A stretch of 64,000 nucleotides of DNA from Rhodoferax sp. AJA081-3 (lineage in GTDB: Bacteria; Pseudomonadota; Gammaproteobacteria; Burkholderiales; Burkholderiaceae_C): the NCBI RefSeq assembly GCF_017798165.1, contig NZ_CP059068.1, forward strand, positions 4,402,001 to 4,466,000, read 5' to 3'. This document shows positions 1-8,449 of the stretch, in pieces. A program made the translations under genes and the position numbers. The notes under the pieces were generated by a model. That model was given only the letters and a program-made list of their open reading frames with translations. It ran no database searches and was not told the DNA's origin. Positions within the stretch are counted from its first letter, which is position 1, and each line of letters opens with the position of its first letter.

Positions 1-1015
1 CCAAGCCCTGCGAAGTGATCTTGCGAAGCCGTGATGCCTGTAGATCGGCCACATACACGTTGCCGCTGGCGTCCACGGTCAGCCCCTGTGGAAAATAGAA
101 ACCGGCTTGTGTGCCCTGGCCGTCGGCAAAACCGGACATGTCACTACCAGCGAAGGTGGACAGCACACCCGCCGGTGACATCTTGAGCACCTTGTGGCCC
201 ACAACAAAGTACAGGGCGCCCGCGTTATCGGCCGCAAAGCCCGCGATGAAGTCGTTGAACTTGGTGAGGGTGGTGACCACGCCCGCGGGCGAGATTTTTC
301 GAATGTAGTACGTGCCAGTGCCTGGGATGTAGTCCGCCACATAGACGTTACCGGCTTTGTCGGTGCTTAGAAATGAGAGCACCTGGAAGCGCGCAGCCGC
401 CCCTGTGGCGTCTACATAACCCGCCTCACCGCCCCCCGCCAGCAATGTGATGGCTCCCGAGGGTGCAATCTTGCGCACGGTGCGATCACCATTGTCGGCA
501 ACGTATAGGTTGCCGGAATTGTCAGCGCCAATGCCGACCAGTTCCTTGAACTCCCAGGGCATGGTGCTGACGGTGTAGCGGCCTTTGTACTGGCCTGCGA
601 AGGGGCGCGGCGCGCAGTTCACCGCGACCGAGAGAATGTTGGACTGCGCCACGGTGCCTTGGGGATTGTTGACTGTGCAGGCCAGCTTGCCGGCTGGCTG
701 CTCCCCCACTGTGACGTTGTAGCTGGCGCCTTCGGCTGCCGCAGCGGCAAAGGCGAAGCTGGTGGCGTTGGCCGCAATAGCCAATACCTCAGACCCATTG
801 ACCAGTGTGAGGCCGGTGCTGTTGTCCAGGCCGGTAATGCTGCCACCGACGCTGAGCCCCGTCGGCGTAGGCGGGGGCGCTGGTGTGGGTGTTGGTATGG
901 GGTTTGGAGTTGATGTTGGAGCAGTGCCGGTGCTGCCACCGCCACCACACCCCGCCAGTAGCAGTAATGTCCCGCACACAACCATAGCTGCGCGCGCAAA
1001 TAGTGAGATTCGCAT
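1..1015 (-). CDS. NHL-repeat lipoprotein, 3' end outside the window
   Basis: The frame opens at an ATG at 1015 and stays open to base 1, giving 338 codons of a longer protein. The N-terminus has a lipoprotein signal peptide: a charged start, a hydrophobic run, and an LLLAGC lipobox with Cys about residue 23, followed by a Gly/Ser and Pro/Thr-rich linker. A short Ig-like region follows. From roughly residue 150 there are repeated units of the NHL type, such as GNLYVADNGDRTVRKI and GNVYVADLQASRLRKI, typical of six-bladed beta-propellers. A surface or periplasmic anchored propeller that binds a partner is likely; the ligand is unknown. It lies 73 bases downstream of the BTAD regulator on the same strand. 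Confidence 0.8.
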   Translation of the reverse strand, partial: MRISLFARAAMVVCGTLLLLAGCGGGGSTGTAPTSTPNPIPTPTPAPPPTPTGLSVGGSITGLDNSTGLTLVNGSEVLAIAANATSFAFAAAAAEGASYNVTVGEQPAGKLACTVNNPQGTVAQSNILSVAVNCAPRPFAGQYKGRYTVSTMPWEFKELVGIGADNSGNLYVADNGDRTVRKIAPSGAITLLAGGGEAGYVDATGAAARFQVLSFLSTDKAGNVYVADYIPGTGTYYIRKISPAGVVTTLTKFNDFIAGFAADNAGALYFVVGHKVLKMSPAGVLSTFAGSDMSGFADGQGTQAGFYFPQGLTVDASGNVYVADLQASRLRKITSQGL

Positions 1016-1088
1016 AGTAATTTTGACTTGTGTCCCTGTGTGTTATTCACACGCAGTCCTCCCTGGATTGCGTCGCAGTAGTCTACCG

Positions 1089-4000
1089 TTACTCCGTTGC
1101 TGGAAGGGTAGACACCATGTAACCGAAACCCTGTGCGTGGGCGATGGAGTGGGCCTTGTCCCGCAACACCTGTGCGATAACCCGGTCCGTGCACGCTCGC
1201 GCTTGCAGCAGCAGAGCATCGGCAAGCATCTCCAGCAGGCCCGCGCCGTCCGCGATACGGGCCTGGCGCTGCGCCGCATGTTCCGCTGCCGTGTGGTCGC
1301 CATCCTGCAGCGCGATCTCGGCCTCTATGCCCGCCAGGCGCAGGTGCAGCAGTGGGTGGGCGCTGCGCTGGGTTATGTCGCGCAGTTGTTTTACAAATCC
1401 GCGGTCCACCGTTTGGCCCAGTTCAATCTGGGCTCGCACACGCAACCAGGCGTACAGCGATACACGCATGGGGTCGGCGCTGCCCCGCAGCATCGGCTCC
1501 GCGTAGTCTAGGTCATCACCGGCCAACGCGCCGTTGCCGCATTGCAGGTGCAGTCGCGCGCGGCGAACCAGGGCCTCTGCCTCAAACAGCGGGGAGGCCT
1601 GGGCCCGGCCGAGAAGTAGCGCGTTATCAAACGCCGCCAGTGCCTCGTCATGTCGGCCCGCGCTGGTCAGTATGGTGCCCAACACCAGCCAGGACAGTGT
1701 TTCGGTGTGTGCCACACCGGCCCAGCTTGCCAGGCTGCGCCGTGCCATCAGCTCGGCGCGCGGCAACTGGCCCAGTGCCTGCAGCATCACGGCCAGATCG
1801 TTTTCTATCGTCAACCCGCTGCAGTAATCCGGGTGCGCAGACAACAAGGCTTCAAACGCAGCACAGGCGGCTCGTGCATCACCCGCAAACCAGTGGATCT
1901 GTGCCGCAAAACTCAGTGTGGAGGGGCGGGCCGGGGCCAGGCGCTGCATTTGTTCCAGCAAGGCCCAGGCCGCCGGGATGTCGGGTTCACGCATGGCCAG
2001 TTCGATCAGCACCTCGCAGGCGTGCACGCGGTCATCCACGCGCAGGCGCGGCAGCAACGGGCGCAGGCGCTCGGCCGCGTCGCGCGCGGCAGCCAGGTCT
2101 CCCGAGAACACGGCGTTGTCCACCAGGCCAGCCAGTGTTTGCCCCTCAATCTGGTCGCGCTGGGCGGGTTCGGCCACTGCTGATACCTGGGCCAGTACCT
2201 CCAGCAGGGCGGTGCGGCCGCGCGCCAGGTCGGTCAGCAGTTCACACTCGGCCAGGGCCAGGCGCGCCTGCAGGGCCTGGGTGGCGTCCAGCGATTCGTC
2301 GGCCACCCGCGTCCACAGCGCACGGGCCTCGTCAAAGCGGCCCCGCATCTTGAGCTGCACGGCGCCGCGCTGCATCCAGGCCAGTGCGGTTTGTGGTTCC
2401 TGGGCCGCACTCCAGTGGGCGGCGACGGCCAGTGGTTCGGCGTTGCCTTCGGGGCGCCCGCCCAGGGCCAACGCGGCGCGCCGGTGCAGGGTTTGCCGGG
2501 CCGTTACGGTCAGGCCTGCCTCTACGGCCTGGCGCACCAGGTCGTGGCGGCACTGCAGGCCGTCGCGTTCTTCGCGCAGCATTTCGGCGTGCAAGGCGGT
2601 TTGCACCGCATCCAGCAGCGTGGTGTCGGGCCAAGCCGAAGCGCCATCCGCCAGCTGGGTCAGCACGTTCAGCGGCAGGGGGCGCACCGCCACGGACGCG
2701 GCTTCCACCAGTGCGCGCGCCGCGGCGGGCAGGGCGCGCAGCCGGCGCTGCAGCAGCTCCCGCACACTGCGGGGCAGGCTCAGCGTCTGCGCACCACCAT
2801 CCGGCTCCGCCGGTGCGTCTGGCAGGGCCAACAGCAGCTCGTTCAGCACAAAGGGGTTGCCGGTGCAGGCGGTGTGCAGGCGTTTCAGCTCGGCATCGCT
2901 CCAGGCCTGCTGGGGGCGGCGCTGGCGGCAGCACTGTGCCACCGCGTCCAGGCCCAGGCCCTCCAGTGGCAGCAGCGTGAGGTGGCCGGTTTGCTCCAAC
3001 TGCTGCGCCCACTGGCGCTGTGCATCACTGAGTTCGTGGCCGCGCGCAGCCGCACGCCAGCGCAACACGCCGCGGTGGGTGAGCAGGCTCAAAAGCTCCA
3101 GGGTGGAGCTGTCGCACCACTGCAGATCGTCCACCAGCAGCCAGTCGCCCAGGGATTCGAACACGCGCGCCAGTCCCTCCAGCAGGCGCGACTTGGCGGT
3201 CATCATGTCCAGCGGCGGCAGGGGGTCGTCAGGCGCCAGGTCGGGTAGCAGGCGGGCCAGGTCCAGTCGGTACGCGCCCAGGCTGTTGCCTCCCCGCTGC
3301 AGTAATGCGCGCAGGGTGCCCATGTGCGACAACAGGTACTCCGCCACGGGGCGGTAAGGGATTTGCTGCAGCCCCTCGCGCCCCTTGAGCAGCGGGGCTT
3401 GCGCCAGCGCCGCATGCAGCAGCGAGCTTTTGCCCATGCCGGCTTCACCCACCAGCACCATGGCGCGCACGGCGGGTCGGCGCAGGGTTTGCAGCGTGGC
3501 CTGCCGGCCAAACAGCGGTATGGCCGAGGCCGGTGGATGGGCCAGATGGTCATCAGCCCCGTCGCCCATCCCGTCGCCCATCCCGTCGTTATGGTCCACC
3601 GCGCCATGGAGCAGGTTGTGCAGCGGCACCAGCCAATGCGGTGCGGGCTGTGTGGCGCCGTGGGTGACAAGGGCGCGCTCGCCGGCTGCACGCCATTGCG
3701 ATTGCAGCTGGGTGCTCAGTGCACGTGACCAGTCCCAAAATGCATCAAACCCGCCCAGCTGAAACCCCTCCAGCCAGCGCGCCGGCTGCAGGCGCAACAG
3801 CGCGGCGCCGTCGGCCTTGCTGATGGCGGCGCGCAGAGCATCGAGGTCCAGCGGCAACTGCAGGCACACACGGGAGCGTTCGCTCTGCAGTGTGTGGCCT
3901 TGTGCAAAAGCGTCCAGCAGCTGGCGCACGCGGTGCAGGTTGACGCGCAGGTTGTGCCGGGCCTCGTCGCGCGGGCGCTGGGGCCAGAACACATCCGCCA

Positions 4001-4130
4001 GCACTTCGCGCTCCACCCAGCGGCCCTGGCAGGCCAGGTACACCAGCAGGCAGGCGGGCAGGCTCACGGGTATCCGGTGGTCCGGCGCGCCGGCCAGTTG
4101 CCATGTGGGTACACCAAGCAGATTCAGCAT
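1089..4130 (-). CDS. BTAD-type transcriptional regulator with ATPase and TPR domains
   Basis: 1013 residues. The first 75 or so form a winged-helix region of the SARP kind, followed by the bacterial transcriptional activation domain to about residue 170. A P-loop GEAGMGKS lies at residues 228-235, with a STAND/AAA-type ATPase body behind it (LLVDDLQWCDSS resembles Walker B). The C-terminal half is an alpha-helical, TPR-like array. There is no LuxR-type helix-turn-helix at the C-terminus. The linker just before the ATPase contains a small tandem repeat (GMGDGMGDG). Such proteins are usually ligand- or partner-gated activators. It faces the unknown gene at 4288 and precedes the NHL lipoprotein on its own strand, so either could be its target; that is inference. 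Confidence 0.8.
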   Translation of the reverse strand: MLNLLGVPTWQLAGAPDHRIPVSLPACLLVYLACQGRWVEREVLADVFWPQRPRDEARHNLRVNLHRVRQLLDAFAQGHTLQSERSRVCLQLPLDLDALRAAISKADGAALLRLQPARWLEGFQLGGFDAFWDWSRALSTQLQSQWRAAGERALVTHGATQPAPHWLVPLHNLLHGAVDHNDGMGDGMGDGADDHLAHPPASAIPLFGRQATLQTLRRPAVRAMVLVGEAGMGKSSLLHAALAQAPLLKGREGLQQIPYRPVAEYLLSHMGTLRALLQRGGNSLGAYRLDLARLLPDLAPDDPLPPLDMMTAKSRLLEGLARVFESLGDWLLVDDLQWCDSSTLELLSLLTHRGVLRWRAAARGHELSDAQRQWAQQLEQTGHLTLLPLEGLGLDAVAQCCRQRRPQQAWSDAELKRLHTACTGNPFVLNELLLALPDAPAEPDGGAQTLSLPRSVRELLQRRLRALPAAARALVEAASVAVRPLPLNVLTQLADGASAWPDTTLLDAVQTALHAEMLREERDGLQCRHDLVRQAVEAGLTVTARQTLHRRAALALGGRPEGNAEPLAVAAHWSAAQEPQTALAWMQRGAVQLKMRGRFDEARALWTRVADESLDATQALQARLALAECELLTDLARGRTALLEVLAQVSAVAEPAQRDQIEGQTLAGLVDNAVFSGDLAAARDAAERLRPLLPRLRVDDRVHACEVLIELAMREPDIPAAWALLEQMQRLAPARPSTLSFAAQIHWFAGDARAACAAFEALLSAHPDYCSGLTIENDLAVMLQALGQLPRAELMARRSLASWAGVAHTETLSWLVLGTILTSAGRHDEALAAFDNALLLGRAQASPLFEAEALVRRARLHLQCGNGALAGDDLDYAEPMLRGSADPMRVSLYAWLRVRAQIELGQTVDRGFVKQLRDITQRSAHPLLHLRLAGIEAEIALQDGDHTAAEHAAQRQARIADGAGLLEMLADALLLQARACTDRVIAQVLRDKAHSIAHAQGFGYMVSTLPATE

Positions 4131-4287
4131 GGGGCGCAGTGTGCCAGAGCACGCGCACCGCCCCGGGGCCGTGAGAGACGGTTCAGAGACGCTGCGTTTT
4201 TAGCATCCGTTCACGTTTGGAGGCAAAGGCTTTGACCGTGATCCAGGCGTATCTGTCCACATCCATTTCATACCAAGGGGAAATCAC

Positions 4288-5454
4288 ATGAACATCATCA
4301 GCACCAACGACAAAGACCTGCCAGACGACCTGCAGGGCGTTGCCAATGAAGCGGCACGCATCACCATTGCGGCCATTGAAGCGGCCGCCGCCCATATGGG
4401 TGACCCAGCCAAATTTGCGCTGCCAGCCAGCGGTGCGCTGGAGGCGGCGTCGCTGGCATTGCTCAAACAGCGCCAGACCGCCAAGCCGCGGCAGATGCGT
4501 GCCTTGCAGCTGCGCTCCATCGCCAAGCTGGGCGCGGCCAGGGCACCAGCAGTGTCTGCGGCACCCTCGCTGCTGACACACCTGCGCGCGCAACCCACCT
4601 TGCTCAGTCGTGGCATGCTGGCCGAACTCAAAGCCCTGAAACCTGCGGTGGGCGCCCTCAAGCTCAATGCGGCCACTTCGGCAGCGATCAAGGACGCCGT
4701 GGCCAGCAAGGATTCGGAGAAGATGCTCGATGCACTGGGCCTGTCCTACGCCATCGTTCCTGGCGCGACCGCCACGGCTCTGGCCACCACGGCGGCTGCA
4801 CCGCGCCCCGGCTTTACCAAGCTGGTGCTCAACATCGACCGGGTGAAATGCCAGGACGACGTGGGCCTGGAGTTCACCGACTTCCTGGAGGACAACATCC
4901 GTCTCGGCGGCCTGGGCGCGGATTCCACGGGGCAGCAGCGCAATGTTGCTCCGTTCAAGGTGGGTGACTTCCGCAACGGCGAAACCAAGCGTTTCACCCC
5001 CAACCGCAAGTTTGTGGAGTTTGACCTGACCCGCTCCGGCAACTGGCCGCGCGCCTTCAGTACCACCTTTCTGATGGCCGAGTCGGATGGCTCTGGTGCC
5101 TTTATGGACGCGCTGCGTGCGCTGTGGGAGGCCGTGGGTGAAGTGGTGGAAGAGTTGGTGGTGGCGGCCGTGGTGGCAGGGGCCGGGCTGGTCGGCATTA
5201 CGGTGGGCGCACCGGGCGGCCCGGTGGGCATGATCATTGGCGCCGTGGTCGGCGCCGCGGTGGGCCTGATTGCGCACTACCTGTTCACGTCGCTGGAAGA
5301 CGATGTGTTCGAGCCCACCACCGTCAGCCTGCTGCTGCCCGATGCCCACACGCTGTTTTCGTCCGGCCAGCGCAAGAGCGGCAAACGCACCGAGAACCTG
5401 ACCCACCCCTCGGCCAGCTACACGCTGAAATACGAGTGGGAACTGGTGCAATAG
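4288..5454 (+). CDS. hypothetical protein with glycine-rich membrane hairpin
   Basis: 388 residues, family not recognised. A good Shine-Dalgarno (AAGGGGA) ends about seven bases before the ATG. The first half is Ala-rich and helical without a signal peptide. Residues about 170-270 look like a compact beta-rich region with phrases such as KLVLNIDRVKCQDD and FNGETKRF-like loops. Residues about 284-333 form a glycine-zipper hydrophobic segment (VAAVVAGAGLVGITVG, then MIIGAVVGAAVGLIAHYL), and the C-terminal 50 residues are soluble again. A glycine zipper in an otherwise soluble protein can mean membrane insertion or oligomerisation. It is divergent from the BTAD regulator and followed by a dispersed repeat. 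Confidence 0.6.
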   Translation: MNIISTNDKDLPDDLQGVANEAARITIAAIEAAAAHMGDPAKFALPASGALEAASLALLKQRQTAKPRQMRALQLRSIAKLGAARAPAVSAAPSLLTHLRAQPTLLSRGMLAELKALKPAVGALKLNAATSAAIKDAVASKDSEKMLDALGLSYAIVPGATATALATTAAAPRPGFTKLVLNIDRVKCQDDVGLEFTDFLEDNIRLGGLGADSTGQQRNVAPFKVGDFRNGETKRFTPNRKFVEFDLTRSGNWPRAFSTTFLMAESDGSGAFMDALRALWEAVGEVVEELVVAAVVAGAGLVGITVGAPGGPVGMIIGAVVGAAVGLIAHYLFTSLEDDVFEPTTVSLLLPDAHTLFSSGQRKSGKRTENLTHPSASYTLKYEWELVQ

Positions 5455-5467
5455 TCTGACGACAGAC

Positions 5468-5530
5468 TGCTATAAATATAGTAGCTCCCCAGGTAATACC
5501 GACGAGGGCTACAGGCCAATTTGGCTTAAG
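5468..5530 (+). repeat. dispersed intergenic repeat, copy A
   Basis: Head palindrome GCTATAAATATAGTAGC followed by a GACGAGGGCTACAGGCCAA tail ending in TTGGCTTAAG. It sits between two convergent genes, and the TTA of its final TTAAG supplies the stop codon of the cyclase gene on the minus strand. Related copies are at 12788, 22826, 23853, 25768, 49108 (inverted), 60396 and, in coding sequence, 39485 (inverted). Confidence 0.75.
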
Positions 5531-7754
5531 ACGTTGGTGCCGCAATGGCCGGCGTGGCCTGCCCGGCCAGGTGCAGGGACTTCTTCTGCATGATGGCCGA
5601 CAGCGCATCGCCGTGTGCATCCACGATCCCCTGGTAGGCCTCGGCCGCCAGGGCGTACTCCTTCGCCGCATACAGCCGGTAGGCCGCTGTGGTGCGCTGA
5701 CACAGGTCCAGCTCCTGCGCCGTGGGTTGTGTGTCCGGGTCGTCGCCAAAGACGGCTAACAACTCATAAATCTGCAACTCGCCCTTGCGCCCCTTCACGG
5801 TGGTCACGTCCATGGGCCGGGTCAGCAACCGTTCACCGGCTTCCTTGTATGTGGCATGGCTGATACAGATGGACGTGCCATATTCCTTGTTGATACCCTC
5901 CAGGCGCGCCGCCACGTTCACGCCGTCGCCCATCACCGTGTAGCTCATGCGTTCTTCGCTTCCGATATTGCCCACCAGCACCGCGTCGGAATGGATGCCG
6001 ATGCGCACCGTCAGCGCCGGTAGCCCTTCGCCGACCTGCTTAGTGTTGAGCCCGGCCATTCTGCGCTGCGACTTCACCGCCGTGGCACAGGCGTGAAAAG
6101 CATGGTCCTGGTCCAGCAGGGGGGCGCCCCAAAAGGCCATCACCGCGTCGCCGATGAATTTGTCAACGGTGCCACGCTCCTCCTTGACCGCCAGCGACAC
6201 CAGCGCAAGATAGGCCGACACACACCGCAGCAGCGCACGCGACGGGGTCACCTCTGAAATGGACGAAAAGTCCTTCAGGTCGGTGAACATCACCGTCAGG
6301 TAGCGGCTCTCGCCACCGGGCTGTATGGCTTGCCCGGACTTCAGCAGGTCATTGACCAGGTCGCGCGGCACATAGCTGGTAAACGCACGCAAGGTTGACC
6401 GCAGTTTGCTGACGGCATCTCCGAGGATTTTGATCTCGTAGATGTTGGAGCGCAGGTTGTGTTTGGAGGTTTCAAACTCCAGCAAATCGCGGATGATTTC
6501 GGTCAGGTACTCGATCGGCCGTGAGATGGACCGCGACAACACATAGGTCAACAACACCAGCAGCAGGCAGGCCAGGCCACCATAGATGATCAGCCGCTGG
6601 TTGATGGCCTTGAGGCCCACCAGAAAGTCGTTCACGGGTGCCAGCGTCAGCACCACCCAGTCCTTGTGGAAGGCATTGGGAAAGGGCGTGATCTGTGCCA
6701 GGTAGATTTCCGAGGTGCCCGCGCCGGTAAATTCAAACCGAACCTCTTTGGAGTCTTTGAACCGGCTGAACGCCTGTTTGGCGGGTGTGCCGTCAGACGC
6801 CTGGATGTTCTGCTTGACCAGGACATTGTTCTCCAGCTTGTAGCCACTGTTGGGGCCGGTGCTGACGATGATCTTGCCCTCGCTGTCCACAATATAGGTC
6901 TCGCAGTTCTGGCTGATCTGGATGGACTTCAGGTAGTTGGAGATGGCCTCCAGCTCAAACGACTCGCCCACCATGCCCTTGAACTTGCTGCCGATCATCA
7001 CCGGTGTCGAAAGATTCATCGTCAGGCGCTGTGTGCTGGCCGCCGTGTAGACCTCTCCCACATACACATGCCGTGCCAGCTCTGCGGGGCTCAGCTTCTC
7101 CACACTTTTGGCCAGGTCCTTGTAAAACGGCCGCTCCCGGGGCTCGTAGTTGTTGGGGACCACAAAGGTCTCCAGTACGGTGTCCCGGTTTTTGAAGAAG
7201 GTGAAGGTGGAGTTGACCGTGCCCGCCTTGGCCGTTGCGGGTGGTGCACCCGCCCGGTCCACCACCCAGAAATTGAACTTGGCATCGGCCGGTGGTATGC
7301 GGTTGGCAATCACCATGTTGTCCCGCGTGCTTTGCGCCTGGTGGAAGGAGCCGCGGTCTGAAGCGACAAACACACTGGCCAACGTGGGGTTGTTTTCCAG
7401 GTGCAGCAGCAGGGTGTCCAGAATGGCCGTGCTCTCCAGCAGCTTCGGGTCATCCCGGACTTGTTTGGCCAGCGTCAGCAGCGAGTCGCTAATGGGGTCG
7501 AACAGCGCAATGAGCTTGTCCCGCGTTTGTGCATTGTGGGTTGTGATCAGCTCGGCCGCGTTGTGTTTGTAGATCGCGTAATTCGTGCGGTAGATGTAAA
7601 CCACAAAGGTCACGAACGACGGCAGGATCAGGAACAGGAACAGTGTGCTGATGCTCAAACGCAGGCGCACCGCAAAGCGGGTCGCCTGGGGTGGGGGCTT
7701 GGGTGCCGAGGCGTCTTCGTGCAGAGCGATGTTCGCGGGGGTGTGGTCTGTCAT
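5526..7754 (-). CDS. membrane class III adenylate/guanylate cyclase with Cache sensor
   Basis: 742 residues from the ATG at 7754, which has a GAGGT ribosome site. An earlier in-frame start at 7808 would overlap the upstream permease and has no ribosome site. After a short cytoplasmic tail there is one membrane segment (LFLFLILPSFVTFVVYIY), a periplasmic region of about 330 residues resembling double Cache sensors, a second membrane segment (YGGLACLLLVLLTYVLS), a HAMP linker and a class III cyclase domain. Metal-binding aspartates are seen in MFTDLKDFSSI and GDAVMAFWGAP. DKFIGD supplies the base-selecting lysine and GDGVNVAARLE the Asn/Arg pair, which favours an active adenylate cyclase. It is last in the operon running down from 10741, so it may sense the compound the transporter carries. 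Confidence 0.88.
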   Translation of the reverse strand: MTDHTPANIALHEDASAPKPPPQATRFAVRLRLSISTLFLFLILPSFVTFVVYIYRTNYAIYKHNAAELITTHNAQTRDKLIALFDPISDSLLTLAKQVRDDPKLLESTAILDTLLLHLENNPTLASVFVASDRGSFHQAQSTRDNMVIANRIPPADAKFNFWVVDRAGAPPATAKAGTVNSTFTFFKNRDTVLETFVVPNNYEPRERPFYKDLAKSVEKLSPAELARHVYVGEVYTAASTQRLTMNLSTPVMIGSKFKGMVGESFELEAISNYLKSIQISQNCETYIVDSEGKIIVSTGPNSGYKLENNVLVKQNIQASDGTPAKQAFSRFKDSKEVRFEFTGAGTSEIYLAQITPFPNAFHKDWVVLTLAPVNDFLVGLKAINQRLIIYGGLACLLLVLLTYVLSRSISRPIEYLTEIIRDLLEFETSKHNLRSNIYEIKILGDAVSKLRSTLRAFTSYVPRDLVNDLLKSGQAIQPGGESRYLTVMFTDLKDFSSISEVTPSRALLRCVSAYLALVSLAVKEERGTVDKFIGDAVMAFWGAPLLDQDHAFHACATAVKSQRRMAGLNTKQVGEGLPALTVRIGIHSDAVLVGNIGSEERMSYTVMGDGVNVAARLEGINKEYGTSICISHATYKEAGERLLTRPMDVTTVKGRKGELQIYELLAVFGDDPDTQPTAQELDLCQRTTAAYRLYAAKEYALAAEAYQGIVDAHGDALSAIMQKKSLHLAGQATPAIAAPTS

Positions 7755-7771
7755 CGTGTACCTCGGCGTGT

Positions 7772-8449
7772 TCAGGGGGCTGTTGGAGCGGGGGCGCTCA
7801 AAGACCATTTGGTGTCTATGTGTTGTGGCAGGGCGCGTATGGTTTCAGAATGTCTGAGCCGCTTCATCAAGGCCATCCAGGCCAGGCAGGCCACCACAAA
7901 AAAGCTGGCGCAGTAGATATAGACCGGAAACAGCGCATCGGTCCCGGTTGCGGCGATGATGGCGTTGCCCCTGCCCACCAGCTCGCTCACGCCCACCAGC
8001 GATGCCGTGCTGGAGGCGATGAAAGAAATCATCACGCTGGAGCCCCAGGTGGGCAGAAACAGCAGGCTTGCCGCGTAGTCCTTGCGGCGCAGGTTTTGGT
8101 AGGCAACCAGCAAACTCTCGGCCGTGAAACCAATCACCGAGGCCGACATACCCAAGGCGGCCTTGAGCCATAACGGAAACGCAATGCCGACACCCCACAC
8201 GGTGAGCTCACGGGGAATGGCCATGGCGGCAAAAAACAGGAATGCCAGGGTAGGGACATTCCTGAAAATTCTGGAGAGCACATCACCCACCCTGGATGCA
8301 AGCCCGGTCTGCTTCACCCGCATGGCGGCCAGGCCTGCGCCCACCACGGTGCCGATCACCACCGCCAACAGGGTGACCAGCACATTCCACATAAAGCCGG
8401 TCAGCAGGAATGGCGTCCAGGTGTAAAGCAGGGTGAAGGTTTCGCTCAT
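7772..8449 (-). CDS. polar amino-acid type ABC transporter permease (HisM/GlnP-like)
   Basis: 225 residues with about five membrane segments and the conserved permease region including RRKDYAASLLFLPTWGSSVM, where the family's EAA loop contacts the ATPase. It begins by overlapping the 3' end of the fusion gene by four bases (ATGA type), so it is translationally coupled. Together with the permease half of the upstream fusion it would form the heterodimeric channel of a PAAT-family importer. No ATP-binding gene is present in this operon or elsewhere in the window, so an ATPase must come from another locus if the system works as an ABC importer. Confidence 0.85.
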   Translation of the reverse strand: MSETFTLLYTWTPFLLTGFMWNVLVTLLAVVIGTVVGAGLAAMRVKQTGLASRVGDVLSRIFRNVPTLAFLFFAAMAIPRELTVWGVGIAFPLWLKAALGMSASVIGFTAESLLVAYQNLRRKDYAASLLFLPTWGSSVMISFIASSTASLVGVSELVGRGNAIIAATGTDALFPVYIYCASFFVVACLAWMALMKRLRHSETIRALPQHIDTKWSLSAPAPTAP

